The notes: generated by a model not told the origin, from the sequence alone. DNA of 64,000 nucleotides from Sutcliffiella horikoshii DSM 8719 (GCA_001648575.1 LQXN01000054.1:1-64000), one strand, 5' to 3'. Shown: positions 16,701 through 24,825, numbered from the stretch's first letter. Numbers and translations: made by a program.

Positions 16701-19689
16701 ATATTTCAAAATAATACTCCACATACTCTTTGGCAATAATCTCTGGTGAGTACACCGTATGGTGGTAAAGCAAATCATTGTAATCCTTGATCAGAATAGC
16801 CTGTGAAAACTCTTCCTGATCATTTGTGCGGTAAAACAACCGAACCGTCTTCACTTCTTTGTCGTCCTGTGCGTCCACGATAATTTCTATATTCTCTGTC
16901 TGGTCGACCTCGGTTACTTTTGTTAAGTTTTCATAGGTCGGTGGGACGTGATCCGCTTCAAGCTGCACGGTTTCAACAGGTACCTGTGAAGGATCGACCT
17001 TACCAGGCGTTGCTGCTTTCTCCGCTGCACTGATCTTGACCATTTGTGTAGAGCCATCCAGCGGATAACGATATAAAACCGCCATATCAGGTGCTGTATC
17101 CTTCACATTCGGAACATCATTATAATAAGCGACCGCTAATTCCTTTTTAGAATTTGTAGCAACAACTAGTCCTCGCATCGCCGCATTGGCCATGCCATCG
17201 CTGTAGATGCGCACGATATTTTGATCCTCCACCAAATCAGAACCATAGTTGGCATTAAAGTCGGCCACAGTCTGATTGCGGTTTTGCGCATTGATGATCC
17301 AGAACACAAGCGTTTCTTTTGAAGGAATGACCACATCATCCGGAATGGATGGCCACACCACATCTGTTGCGCTCTCTGCCCCGTAACGATAATAAATCTT
17401 GTAATCTTTAAAATTCAGATCCTGATTCGTATTATTATAAATTTCGATAAACTCATATCCATCCGCCGACCCGACATTCGTCGAATCCGGAACCACTTCT
17501 GTCACCAAGAATGGCGGCAGGGATTGATAATCAACCTCGGATTGTTCTACCGAAATCGTAAATTCTTCCGTTTTGGACACATTCCATCCGTCCGTCGCCT
17601 CGATATAATACACCATATCCCCTGCTACCTCTGCCCCAGGGATCTCGGCTGTGTAAACAGATGAACTTCCAGAACCAGGATTCATCGATAAGGAGGTAAA
17701 TGTTTCGTCTCCTTGCTTTTTGTAAAATAAGGTTGCAAAAGGTTTTGCCATATTGTCAGTAATCGTCGCTTCTATGCGGATTGCCGAATACGTATTGCCA
17801 GATATGACCGGCTTATGCTCCACCACTGGCGCTTCTGTATCTTCCGGTATTTCTTCCAGGTCCACAGGCTTTGTCGGCACCTGGTTCGTTTTTACCGTTC
17901 CTGGCGTCGGTGCTGCTAATACCTCCAGCTTTTCCATCGCCGTTCCACTTGACGGAAACAGGTAATCGATCCCCGCCCCGTCATTGTCATTCTCAGTGCC
18001 AAGGTAGCTCGCTGAAACAACCTCCGCACCTTCTGCATCCTTCAGTACAAGTGCACGATTGCCACCATTCGCAAACCCAGGGAACACATCCCTGAATTCC
18101 ACCACCTGGTCACGGTTTAGCTCCAGTCCAAAGTTTTCATTAAAATCAGCAAGCGTCCTGTTGCCGTTGTTATACCAAAATACAACATGCCCTTGAGGCT
18201 CAATGATCGCTGCAGGAACCTGAAATGGCAGCTCATTTCCCGTGTCTGTATACCTGTAGACAAAAGAATAGTTTGCAAGATTCATTGGTTGATTTGTATT
18301 GTTATATACTTCGAAAAACTCATAGTAATCCGTCCCGCCGCCTTTGGAGTTCGGGGACAGCTCTGTAATCAGGACCTGCAGCTCACTGTATGTTTCCTCT
18401 GGTACATCTACCATGATGGTGGACGGTTCAGAGGATGCTGTGTTGGTCCCATCTGTTGCTTCTATGTAATAAGTGATTGGTGCATCCACCTTAGAAGCCG
18501 GGATTTCGGCGATGTACGTTGATGTCGCCTCTTGCAGTTGCATACTGACGCTTGTAAAGTTTCCCTCTGACTCTTTTTTATAAAAAAGTGTCGCGGCAGT
18601 CACGCCAACGTCATCCGCTATCGTTGCCTGAACGGGGATGGCAGTGAACCTTTCCGCTTCCGTGATCATTGTGTGCTCAATAACCGGCGGTGTTTGATCA
18701 ACAACTGGAGCTTCCTCTTCCTCCACTGTCACAGGATGCGCAGGAACTTGAACGGCATCAATCGATCCAGGTGTCGGTAACGCAAGAACTGCATGCTTGT
18801 CCATCACCGTTCCGCTAGATGGATATTTATACTCGATCCCTGCCCCATTGTTATCATTTTCCGTTCCAAGATAACTGGCAGAAACCAATCCCTTCCCTTG
18901 CTTATCCTTTATCACCAATGCGCGGTTTCCGCCATTCGCAAAGCCAGGGAAGGCATCCTTAAAAGAAACCACCTGCTTTTCTGTCAGCGCTAAACCATAA
19001 TTCTGGTTAAAGTCAGCTAAGATGCGGTCTCCATTGTTATACCAAAACACAAGGGTTTCCTGTGATTCAATCGTCGTTTCAGGGACAGCGAAAGGAATTT
19101 CCCTTCCAGTATCCGTATATGTATAGATAAAATTCAGATTCGCTGTAGATATCGCCTGATCTGTATTATTGTAGAGCTCAAAGTACTCATAATAATCAGT
19201 TCCAGCACCAGCTGAATTGGGAGAAATCTCTGTGATGAGTAGATGTGGGAGCAGGTTATAATCCAGCTCTTCTGTGATGGTTTCTTCTTCCGGTTGTTGC
19301 ACTTCAGTAGAATCTTCTGGTTGCTCTGTTTCCGTTGATTCATCGTTTTCTTCCTGATTGGAAGATGAGGCAGCTTCTGTTTGTTGTTCTTCTTTTACCT
19401 GCTCTTCCTTTAAGGGTTTTTCAACTTCAATTGAAGGTTCTTCCGTTACCTCCTCTTCCACCGGTTCCACTTCAGGTGGCTTCGGTTCTGTCCGTTCATC
19501 TTCAGGAGGATCTGTCACTTCCTCCGGCTCTGTTACCTCTGTCTCTTCTACAGTAGGTGTCACCGGCACTTCACCCTCCGCCTTTACCACCATGAGCGGC
19601 ACTATCGGCTGAAAGCTCGTACCTATAATTGCAAAAATCATCAAACAAGACAACAGTTTCCTAGCAAACTTCCACTTCACTTTCTTCAT
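13735..19689 (-). CDS. LPXTG-anchored surface protein with lamin-tail domains and metallophosphoesterase domain
   Basis: A 1984-residue wall protein. Order: signal peptide (about 1-38), a Glu/Pro/Thr-rich stretch (about 40-140), lamin-tail domain 1 (from about 148, LLITEISPNSAG), domain 2 (from about 438, VLITELSPNSKG), domain 3 (from about 728, FLVTEVVPDSTN), Ig-like segments between and after them, a calcineurin-like phosphoesterase (about 1510-1720), a Pro-Gly repeat stalk with GNPGNPGNPGNPG (about 1865-1930), and a sortase signal LPNTA at about 1948 followed by a helix and RKRRR. Phosphoesterase motifs are VWMTDTQYY, HTGDLVN, AGNHDVDH, LSFHEY and SGHYHE. GGAGG lies 6 nt before the chosen ATG; a start 30 nt upstream is less likely. 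Domains 1 and 2 are near-duplicates. The likely role is extracellular phosphate-ester or nucleic-acid cleavage; the substrate is unknown. Confidence 0.9.
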   Translation of the reverse strand: MKKVKWKFARKLLSCLMIFAIIGTSFQPIVPLMVVKAEGEVPVTPTVEETEVTEPEEVTDPPEDERTEPKPPEVEPVEEEVTEEPSIEVEKPLKEEQVKEEQQTEAASSSNQEENDESTETEQPEDSTEVQQPEEETITEELDYNLLPHLLITEISPNSAGAGTDYYEYFELYNNTDQAISTANLNFIYTYTDTGREIPFAVPETTIESQETLVFWYNNGDRILADFNQNYGLALTEKQVVSFKDAFPGFANGGNRALVIKDKQGKGLVSASYLGTENDNNGAGIEYKYPSSGTVMDKHAVLALPTPGSIDAVQVPAHPVTVEEEEAPVVDQTPPVIEHTMITEAERFTAIPVQATIADDVGVTAATLFYKKESEGNFTSVSMQLQEATSTYIAEIPASKVDAPITYYIEATDGTNTASSEPSTIMVDVPEETYSELQVLITELSPNSKGGGTDYYEFFEVYNNTNQPMNLANYSFVYRYTDTGNELPFQVPAAIIEPQGHVVFWYNNGNRTLADFNENFGLELNRDQVVEFRDVFPGFANGGNRALVLKDAEGAEVVSASYLGTENDNDGAGIDYLFPSSGTAMEKLEVLAAPTPGTVKTNQVPTKPVDLEEIPEDTEAPVVEHKPVISGNTYSAIRIEATITDNMAKPFATLFYKKQGDETFTSLSMNPGSGSSSVYTAEIPGAEVAGDMVYYIEATDGWNVSKTEEFTISVEQSEVDYQSLPPFLVTEVVPDSTNVGSADGYEFIEIYNNTNQDLNFKDYKIYYRYGAESATDVVWPSIPDDVVIPSKETLVFWIINAQNRNQTVADFNANYGSDLVEDQNIVRIYSDGMANAAMRGLVVATNSKKELAVAYYNDVPNVKDTAPDMAVLYRYPLDGSTQMVKISAAEKAATPGKVDPSQVPVETVQLEADHVPPTYENLTKVTEVDQTENIEIIVDAQDDKEVKTVRLFYRTNDQEEFSQAILIKDYNDLLYHHTVYSPEIIAKEYVEYYFEISDGTNEVTTEKYRVNVTSELDFSSLRLNVKEGEILAGEKILKGTSSTDAPEDVKLLIDGAEVEGDTFQAVEHTSYFAFEVSGINTFFQNGVTMGDEILHIFDDWINEWQTITVPIHPDKLELGDNTITIRAGNKASPFDLESLDNRDDYNLKNVRLVLADGTILRDPVKNDPAQVFDMGDDGTYRIFEDFTFTITGEQAPSKSYKWDTTTAEDGEHVISAIDKDEEIVTNVLVDNTAPSITTSLEEGKEYKGAFTIDVSATDAIAGVKEVKALLDDKEIATPYETASSKLSAGEHSLKVVAVDEAGNEAIKIVHFSVVNENPFKPELVSPADDAQTPVDGDPTLKVKVADPTDDDLDVTFYGGYKYEATQNDRMKGFKNSNEIEPPQTMVPDGEEAFTEEDIALVSTEDGEYLITDSSTEFPYHRFDVTVDSSIQEGDTIELVWKGNSLEGRKVTMYAWNHTTQKWQIVDYKIAGTEDFGLQGEVAVTDFVKDQNINVLVQDEIPASSEDYDYTFVWMTDTQYYAESYPHIFERQTNWIAEKKEEMKIKYVFHTGDLVNTANQEYQWIYADRFMGVLDESNIPYGVLAGNHDVDHKTNDYTEYYKYFGADRFEDKPYYGGSYENNRGHYDLISANGNDYIMVYLGWGVEDEGIAWMNEVLAAHPDRMAILSFHEYLQATGVRHPLGDKLYEQVVLPNENVIAVLSGHYHEAQTLIDEVDDDGDGVPDRHVYQMLADYQAGPEGGQGFMRLLHFDMDNNRIIVNTYSPYLDQYNYYDTENYPGKDEFILELDLQPKEKRVATDYFAVNVYTEVEIGNQEAVESGSVAEMVWEGLEENERYWWYVVVEDEHTGQTTSDIWTFTKGVATDVPSTPDPTNPGNPGNPGNPGNPGGPGTPGDPGGPSNPAKPGTDPSKPNPVDPKPGEPGKPSEPVKVNNPGVPGKGDGKKNQSGEKLPNTASNLYDIYVIGFILLLIGVGCLVFVRKRRRVI

Positions 19690-19859
19690 CACTAACCTCC
19701 ACCAAACTATTTTGAACATTTAAAATTTTACAGATGGATTGTTAAGTGAGTATGAAGGTGTTGTAAAATTTGTTGATATTTGGCTAAAATTGTTGAGACT
19801 TCCTATTCATCATCTTCAGAAGAAACGAGCTCCGGCTTTATTTAAAGTCATAAATAAAA

Positions 19860-19884
19860 ATGGTTTTTAAGTCTGGAAACCACT
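19860..19884 (-). terminator. gene-distal copy of the carD terminator
   Basis: A 25-nt stem-loop (AGTGGTTTCC...AAAACCAT on the minus strand) followed by TTTTTATTT. It matches 20095-20119 except for four changes, mostly in the loop. The repeat copy 2 lies between the two. Confidence 0.7.
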
Positions 19885-20094
19885 CAGTGTATAGACAAAA
19901 CCTCAGAATAATGAAATTTCCTAATTGATCGCAGTGGAAGGAGCGAAGACTCCCGCGGGAGGAAGAGACATGTAAGACCCCGCAGGCGTAGCCGAGGAGG
20001 CTTACGGACCGCCCGCAGGAAAGCGTAGCTCCTGTAACGAAGATCAATTGTTCCAACTGATAACTTAACTAGTTTATAGTTTTCAACAGTCTGA
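19885..20094 (+). mobile_element. terminator-associated repeat, type 1, copy 2
   Basis: This is 210 bp long. The left end is CAGTGTATAGACAAAA and the right end TTTTCAACAGTCTGA. The body holds TTGATCGCAGTGGAAGGAGC, GACTCCCGCGGGAGG, AAGACCCCGCAGGCGTAGCC and GAGGAGGCTTACGGACCGCC, and closes with GATCAATTGTTCCAACTG. It is flanked by matching 25-nt stem-loops. Relative to carD transcription it is inverted. No credible ORF is present. Confidence 0.85.
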
Positions 20095-20119
20095 ATGGTT
20101 TCCTCGTCTGGAAACCACT
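20095..20119 (-). repeat. gene-proximal copy of the carD terminator stem-loop
   Basis: The 25-nt stem-loop (GGTTTCC and GGAAACC arms) lies on the carD side of repeat copy 2, without a T-tract on the minus strand. It is the partner of 19860-19884. Confidence 0.75.
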
Positions 20120-20264
20120 TTTGTTGTTGATTATATGGTGTTACTGTCAAAATGGAATAAGTTGCAGAAATAACAAAAGAGGTTAATGCTCCAAAAGTGA
20201 GTTTAAGAAGTAGAGTGAGTGTCTTTGAACTTTAAAAAATTATTTACTTTCCTAAAAGTTAACT

Positions 20265-20726
20265 TTAAGAAAAGCTATTTATTTGATTTTCAGTGATTCC
20301 TTTAATTAATCTCAGTTCACTAATCAAAAATTCCTTTGCATTAATCAGCATTCTTTTTTCGCTTGAATTAAGTGCTTTCTCTTTCTTTATACGCAGTAGA
20401 TCACGTACAACTTCAGCACCATCTTGTATTTTGCCTGTTTTGATTTTTTCCGTGTTCAATTTGAATCTTTGTTTCCACGGCATTAATCTATCTGATTCTC
20501 CATGCTGGAAAATGTGCATGATGTGTTTCAATGCAATGATGTCAGTAACAGGGCGTACACTGGAATTTAATATTTTCCCCGTAGGAATCATGATTTGCAT
20601 ATTGCTGATTAACATTCTTATGACATAATACTGTTGTTTTTCCCCTGAGATTTCCTTTTCTTCTATGCCTTTAATTATACCTACTCCGTGCATTGGATAA
20701 ACAATGTTATCGCCAATTTGAAACAA
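20265..20726 (-). CDS. carD: CarD-like RNA-polymerase-binding transcription regulator (YdeB type)
   Basis: A 153-residue protein. The N-terminal RNAP-interacting (RID, TRCF-like) domain begins MFQIGDNIVYPMHGVGIIKG and runs to about 65. The C-terminal helical domain contains LMPWKQRFKLNTEKIKTG and VVRDLLRIKKEKALNSSEKR. CarD proteins bind the RNAP beta subunit and stabilise open complexes. The start is a TTG with GGAGGT 6 nt upstream; the ATG 15 nt earlier overlaps that Shine-Dalgarno and is rejected, and MFQIGDNIVYPMHG matches the B. subtilis homologue. It is divergent from cspC. Confidence 0.88.
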   Translation of the reverse strand: MFQIGDNIVYPMHGVGIIKGIEEKEISGEKQQYYVIRMLISNMQIMIPTGKILNSSVRPVTDIIALKHIMHIFQHGESDRLMPWKQRFKLNTEKIKTGKIQDGAEVVRDLLRIKKEKALNSSEKRMLINAKEFLISELRLIKGITENQINSFS

Positions 20727-20925
20727 ATAATCCACCTCCATAGTTTGTATTCCTTCTTAACCTTAACACATATATTATTTTTTTAAAAATTTTAATAATA
20801 TCATAATTTTATTTTCATCGTCAACTATTTTATCTAAGAAATCATAAAAAGTAGTAGAAATTAAGTCGAATTACCAAAAAAGGGAAAAACTCAGTATGTA
20901 ACCCATAAAATTTACTATTATTAAT

Positions 20926-21071
20926 TTGCAATTCTTTTCATTTCCTGATATGATTAAGAGAATTATTTTTGTTCGGTGTAAAGGATAGTATGAATATTAA
21001 CTTTTCAACTTGATCTACTTTGACCAAGGATAGTAATACAATGTGTGATAACGCACTAGGAGGCAACAAAA
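20926..21071 (+). promoter_or_regulatory. cspC promoter and long leader
   Basis: TTGCAA (20926-20931), a 17-nt spacer and TATGAT (20949-20954) form a good sigma-A promoter. Transcription would begin near 20961, leaving a leader of about 110 nt before cspC, as is usual for cold-shock mRNAs that change structure with temperature. GGAGG stands 11 nt before the ATG. Confidence 0.6.
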
Positions 21072-21272
21072 ATGGAACAAGGTACAGTAAAATGGTTTAA
21101 TGCAGAAAAAGGTTTTGGCTTTATCGAACGCGAAAATGGAGACGATGTATTCGTACACTTCTCCGCTATCCAAAGTGATGGCTTCAAATCTTTAGACGAA
21201 GGTCAAAAAGTAACTTTTGACGTTGAGCAAGGTGCTCGTGGAGCTCAAGCTTCTAACGTTCAAAAAGCTTAA
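21072..21272 (+). CDS. cspC: cold-shock protein CspC
   Basis: A 66-residue CSD-fold protein that binds single-stranded RNA and DNA. RNP1 is KGFGFIER at about 13-20 and RNP2 is VFVHFSAI at about 26-33. The sequence [20 protein letters not shown] matches CspC rather than CspB or CspD of B. subtilis. It acts as an RNA chaperone or antiterminator in cold and stationary phase. It is monocistronic, with a long leader and a strong terminator. Confidence 0.95.
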   Translation: MEQGTVKWFNAEKGFGFIERENGDDVFVHFSAIQSDGFKSLDEGQKVTFDVEQGARGAQASNVQKA

Positions 21273-21287
21273 TATTAAGCCTTAAAA

Positions 21288-21319
21288 ACAGGCCCTCTAT
21301 GTAGAGGGCCTGTTTTTTT
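21288..21319 (+). terminator. cspC intrinsic terminator
   Basis: ACAGGCCCTCTA and TAGAGGGCCTGT form a perfect stem followed by TTTTTTT. It is intact and not duplicated. Confidence 0.95.
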
Positions 21320-21329
21320 ATGTTTTTCT

Positions 21330-21489
21330 GAAATCGCAGGAACAGGTTCCTCAACCAGCGGGCGGTCCGTAAGCCTCCTCACAACGCTTCAGGGGTCTTA
21401 CCAGTCCCTACCTCCCGCAGGAGTCTACACTCCTTCCACTACAATCAACAGGGAATTTATAACTCGAAAAGAGCTTTGTCTACACACTG
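21330..21489 (-). mobile_element. terminator-associated repeat, type 1, truncated copy 7
   Basis: On the minus strand it begins CAGTGTGTAGACAAAG next to the stem-loop at 21490 and proceeds through GTTGATTGTAGTGGAAGG, ACTCCTGCGGGAGG, AAGACCCC and GAGGCTTACGGACCGCCC. The far end is lost near 21340, so there is no second terminal repeat and no second stem-loop copy. Confidence 0.7.
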
Positions 21490-21520
21490 AGGACTACTTC
21501 CTATGAAAGGGAGTAGTCCT
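21490..21520 (-). repeat. terminator stem-loop abutting repeat copy 7
   Basis: AGGACTACTCCC pairs with GGAAGTAGTCCT. It lies 33 nt after the zinc-ribbon gene stop and directly abuts the repeat end CAGTGTG. There is no T-tract; the presumed distal copy is gone. Confidence 0.65.
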
Positions 21521-21553
21521 GTATTCACTCACTTAAACCTTTAATGTATCTAA

Positions 21554-22315
21554 TTACAAGTAGAATTCGTTATTCTCATCATCCCGGCACTTTTTACATC
21601 TTTTAGGGTGCGAATAGCCCTTGTTCTTATAAAACTGTTGCTCTCCTAGTGAAAATATAAATCGATCTCCACATCCCCAACATTTTAATAACAAGTCAGA
21701 TGGCTCCACTCCCTTAAGAGCTTCCTCAATAGATTCTGTTCTTTCCCGAACAGTTGAAAAATTAACGTGCTCGTTTCCGTTCAATACATCTATCGTTTTC
21801 CGGATTTCTTCCCTTACCTTTTTATAATCAACCTTTTCCCATAACTCCAAATACGGGATAAATGCTTGCTCTCCAGACTCTTTTATTTTCTGAAGCAACA
21901 ATAGAATCATCCCTCTATTGCGATCCTTTAAATAACTCATGTCAGGATTTTGTTTTCCCTTGCGGACCCATTCCCGCCATTCATTCAATAGTTCATCTGC
22001 GTATTGATCGGACTCGATATGCCAGCCGCGCTCTGTGTAAACAATCATTGGCAGTTTCCCGGAGTACTGTATTTCTAGAAAATCGCAATCTATCATCCAA
22101 TCAATTTTCTTCATTATATCGTTGATTTTTTCTGCTTTAAAATAACCATAGGTCGGACATTTATCCAACTCCAGTTCCAGGACCTTCTTCTCCTTTGAAC
22201 CTTTCAAAATTTTCGCAAGTAGTGTCCTTCCCCCACTAGCAATTATTTCATCTGCTGCCCTTAAAATAGCTTTAATTTCTTCATGAGATAATGAATCGAC
22301 CTTTGTTTTCATCAA
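21554..22315 (-). CDS. RQC-like winged-helix protein with C-terminal zinc ribbon
   Basis: A 253-residue protein. The N-terminal 90 residues (HEEIKAILRAADEIIASGGR and TLLAKILKGSKEKKV, then LDKCPTYGYFK) resemble the RecQ-C-terminal (RQC) winged helix found in small stand-alone DNA-binding proteins. Residues about 205-245 hold a zinc ribbon: CWGCGDRFIFSLGEQQFY and HPKRCKKCRDD, with four Cys. The start overlaps the upstream gene stop by 4 nt. DNA binding is inferred from the two domains; no enzyme motif is seen. A decayed copy of its C-terminus lies at 1615-1740. Confidence 0.75.
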   Translation of the reverse strand: MMKTKVDSLSHEEIKAILRAADEIIASGGRTLLAKILKGSKEKKVLELELDKCPTYGYFKAEKINDIMKKIDWMIDCDFLEIQYSGKLPMIVYTERGWHIESDQYADELLNEWREWVRKGKQNPDMSYLKDRNRGMILLLLQKIKESGEQAFIPYLELWEKVDYKKVREEIRKTIDVLNGNEHVNFSTVRERTESIEEALKGVEPSDLLLKCWGCGDRFIFSLGEQQFYKNKGYSHPKRCKKCRDDENNEFYL

Positions 22316-22587
22316 AACGGCAAATCCTCCTCATCATACCACCAGTCTTCGGAAACAACCGGTTTTTCCAGTTTATTTGGTGTCAGGACCTTTCCAAATT
22401 TCTCCTCATATAAATCACGAATCCAAACCTTAACTGGCGCTTTCCATTTCTGACTAGGTGCAGGGATATTTTTTATTAAACCCTTTGGAGTCATCCCCAA
22501 CTCCTTCGCCATTTGTATATCACTCGCATTCAACCGGCATCTCTTTTTAGCCTCTGCCCAAGCTTGCGAATTCTGTTTTTTCTTCAT
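22312..22587 (-). CDS. hypothetical protein, partner of the RQC/zinc-ribbon protein
   Basis: A 91-residue basic protein. KRCRLNASDIQMAKELGMTP and KGLIKNIPAPSQKWK suggest a short DNA- or RNA-binding helical region, and the C-terminus is acidic and aromatic (VVSEDWWYDEEDLPF). GGGGAG lies 6 nt before the ATG. It is translationally coupled to the downstream RQC-like gene, so the two probably act together. I do not know its function. Confidence 0.7.
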   Translation of the reverse strand: MKKKQNSQAWAEAKKRCRLNASDIQMAKELGMTPKGLIKNIPAPSQKWKAPVKVWIRDLYEEKFGKVLTPNKLEKPVVSEDWWYDEEDLPF

Positions 22588-22706
22588 GACAAACTCCCCT
22601 TGTTTACATCTTTACCAAGAAAGAAATAATTTAAGTCCTTACTCCCACTAATTTATTTAACCTTTCCACTAAGTTCAATAGTAGATTTACTCTCTAAGAT
22701 TATTTA

Positions 22707-22812
22707 ACTATAGCATGCAAATATAGTCGATGTATGCCGACGCATTCTTATACCTTTATAAAATAGTATTTAAATTTCATTTAATCAAACGTTTGTTTGA
22801 AATTTACTATTC
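22707..22812 (+). repeat. paired-motif intergenic element, copy C
   Basis: CTATAGCATGC leads to ATAGTCGAT (22723-22731), then 49 nt, then TTAATCAAACGTTTGTTTGA (22781-22800) and AAATTTACTA. The first motif is about 135 nt upstream of the small gene at 22587. The interval has no similarity to the other copies. Confidence 0.75.
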
Positions 22813-23067
22813 GATAAGCTTCGAGAGTTTTATAATCGTACTCATTCTTTCTTTAAGTCTAAGCTAGTTCATAGTAAAAAGACAAATACGAAAACTCCAC
22901 GATCTCAATGGTGCTCTCTATATGCTATATTAGCGAAAAAAACTCTACCTCGACTAAAAACATTTAAAATTCTAGATGGTTTACAATAAAATACGAACAT
23001 TTTATTATTTACATAACAATAAAGTTCGTTTATAATCAAATTTGTGTTGAAGTTACTTATAAAGTTT

Positions 23068-23136
23068 CATTCGTATATTCTTAGTGATATGGTCTAAGAG
23101 TTTCTACTAGGAGCCGTAAAATCCTAACTACGAATG
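23068..23136 (+). ncRNA. purine riboswitch aptamer, guanine class
   Basis: P1 is a perfect 8-bp CATTCGTA/TACGAATG. P2 is CTTAG/CTAAG with the GATATGG loop and junction, and P3 is TAGGA/TCCTA around GCCGTAAA. The core TTTCTAC is present. The specificity base in AACTACG is C, which pairs with guanine; adenine aptamers have T there. It lies about 100 nt before guaC. Confidence 0.93.
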
Positions 23137-23160
23137 GGTAGGATTGCTCTGCCCATTTTT
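23134..23160 (+). terminator. riboswitch-controlled terminator in the guaC leader
   Basis: ATGGGTAG pairs with CTGCCCAT, followed by TTTTT. An alternative pairing joins AATCCTA of the aptamer (23120-23126) to TAGGATT (23139-23145) and would break both P3/P1 and the terminator. Ligand binding should therefore favour termination (an OFF switch). Confidence 0.8.
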
Positions 23161-23233
23161 AGTGTGGATTTTTTTATTGCGTTAAGATTTTATTGAACTT
23201 TACTATGAAAATTATTTTTTAGGAGTGTGTCTC

Positions 23234-24217
23234 ATGGAAAATGTATTTGATTATGAAGATATTCAGTTAGTCCCAAATAAATGTGTGGTAAACAGCCGTT
23301 CTGAATGTGATACAACAGTGACACTTGGAGGCCGTCAATTTAAGCTTCCTGTTGTGCCAGCAAATATGCAGACGATCATTGATGAAAAGATTGCCCTGTA
23401 TCTTGCTGAAAATAACTACTTTTACATCATGCACCGCTTTGAGCCACAAAAGCGTCAGGCATTCATCGGGAACATGCATGCAAAAGGCCTTTACGCTTCC
23501 ATCAGTGTCGGGGTGAAAGAAGAAGAATATTCCTTCGTTGAAGAGCTTGCAGCAGCAGGTCTTACTCCTGAATACATCACGATCGACATTGCCCATGGGC
23601 ATTCCAATGCTGTCATCAATATGATCCAGCATATTAAAAAACACCTGCCAGAAAGCTTTGTCATTGCCGGTAATGTCGGTACTCCTGAAGCTGTGCGCGA
23701 GCTGGAACATGCCGGCGCAGATGCAACAAAAGTGGGAATCGGACCTGGTAAAGTATGTATCACGAAAATCAAAACTGGATTCGGAACTGGAGGCTGGCAG
23801 TTAGCGGCACTTCGCTTATGTGCAAAAGCTGCAAGCAAACCGATCATTGCCGATGGCGGAATCCGTACACACGGTGATATCGCGAAATCCGTACGTTTTG
23901 GTGCAACGATGGTCATGATTGGCTCCCTTTTTGCAGGCCATGAAGAATCACCAGGAGAAACTACCGAAGTAAACGGAAAGCTGGTTAAAGAATATTTCGG
24001 CTCTGCTTCTGAATTCCAAAAAGGCGAAAAGAAAAACGTAGAAGGTAAAAAGATGTTCGTTGAGCATAAAGGTGCCTTACAGGATACATTAACGGAAATG
24101 GAACAAGACCTTCAATCCTCCATCTCTTACGCTGGCGGAACGACTTTAGACTCGATCCGTCACGTAGATTATGTGATTGTGAAGAACTCCATTTTTAATG
24201 GGGATAAGGTATATTAA
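23234..24217 (+). CDS. guaC: GMP reductase
   Basis: A 327-residue IMPDH/GMPR-family TIM barrel that converts GMP to IMP and ammonia with NADPH, recycling guanine nucleotides. It lacks the CBS insert of IMP dehydrogenase. The catalytic Cys lies in GPGKVCITK, phosphate-binding motifs are [15 protein letters not shown] and [15 protein letters not shown], and the flap is [19 protein letters not shown]. The ATG follows AGGAG by 8 nt; an ATG-like start 9 nt upstream is too close to it. Expression is controlled by the guanine riboswitch and terminator in its leader. Confidence 0.96.
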   Translation: MENVFDYEDIQLVPNKCVVNSRSECDTTVTLGGRQFKLPVVPANMQTIIDEKIALYLAENNYFYIMHRFEPQKRQAFIGNMHAKGLYASISVGVKEEEYSFVEELAAAGLTPEYITIDIAHGHSNAVINMIQHIKKHLPESFVIAGNVGTPEAVRELEHAGADATKVGIGPGKVCITKIKTGFGTGGWQLAALRLCAKAASKPIIADGGIRTHGDIAKSVRFGATMVMIGSLFAGHEESPGETTEVNGKLVKEYFGSASEFQKGEKKNVEGKKMFVEHKGALQDTLTEMEQDLQSSISYAGGTTLDSIRHVDYVIVKNSIFNGDKVY

Positions 24218-24236
24218 GGTTTAGGGGAAAGACATG

Positions 24237-24280
24237 GCAGCATATTTAATCTGGCGGGGTTAGATATGCTGTTTTTATTT
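24237..24280. terminator. terminator between guaC and the convergent membrane-protein gene
   Basis: GCAGCATAT-TTAA and TTAG-ATATGCTG form a stem followed by TTTTTATTTT on the plus strand. It can serve guaC, and weakly the convergent gene at 24283. Confidence 0.8.
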
Positions 24281-24282
24281 TA

Positions 24283-24825
24283 TCAACTAATTCTATTTTG
24301 ATAATGATCAACACTAAAGCTGAACACTACTTTAATCATAAATAGCATGCTGATAATCAGCATATATGATTCCATCCCAAGCATTGGGGTAACCCCTATA
24401 CCGATACATAATAACAAGCCCGCCACAAAAATCTGATTAGCTCCTTTTATGGAAATTACGATAAAAGAACAGATTACAGTATAGATCCAAACTAAAGTAA
24501 CAGCTAAACTCGATGTACCTAATAAGAATCCAACAAAAAGTAGATGCACATGAATCAATATGAATATAATTTGTTTCTTTTTGTCTTTTGCATAGTAATT
24601 ACTCGTAGACTTGGTGAAGTTTGCGATGCATCCACATAAAATATCAAATATTATCAGGAAAGCCAGGATTTTTCGCCAAGATGCTACCTCGTACGAATTG
24701 TTAGAGTAATAAATATATAATATTGATGTAAATATTACTCCAAAGAAAAATATAGCTGCTAATTGAAGTATGTTTTGCCTTTCCCCAAAGACCTCATGCA
24801 AATAAGCAGGAATTTTAATATTCAT
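24283..24825 (-). CDS. polytopic membrane protein, unknown function
   Basis: A 180-residue hydrophobic protein with about five or six membrane helices: around 20-40 (LQLAAIFFFGVIFTSILYIY), 52-70, 85-103 (QIIFILIHVHLLFVGFLL), 105-128, 132-145 and 150-170. The basic loop YYAKDKKKQ suggests the cytoplasmic side. GGGG precedes the ATG. No family recognised. It converges with guaC. Confidence 0.7.
   Translation of the reverse strand: MNIKIPAYLHEVFGERQNILQLAAIFFFGVIFTSILYIYYSNNSYEVASWRKILAFLIIFDILCGCIANFTKSTSNYYAKDKKKQIIFILIHVHLLFVGFLLGTSSLAVTLVWIYTVICSFIVISIKGANQIFVAGLLLCIGIGVTPMLGMESYMLIISMLFMIKVVFSFSVDHYQNRIS

Noticed and set aside
23068-23136. Adenine-class reading of the purine aptamer
   Set aside because: The discriminating base in the junction is C (AACTACG), where adenine aptamers carry T.
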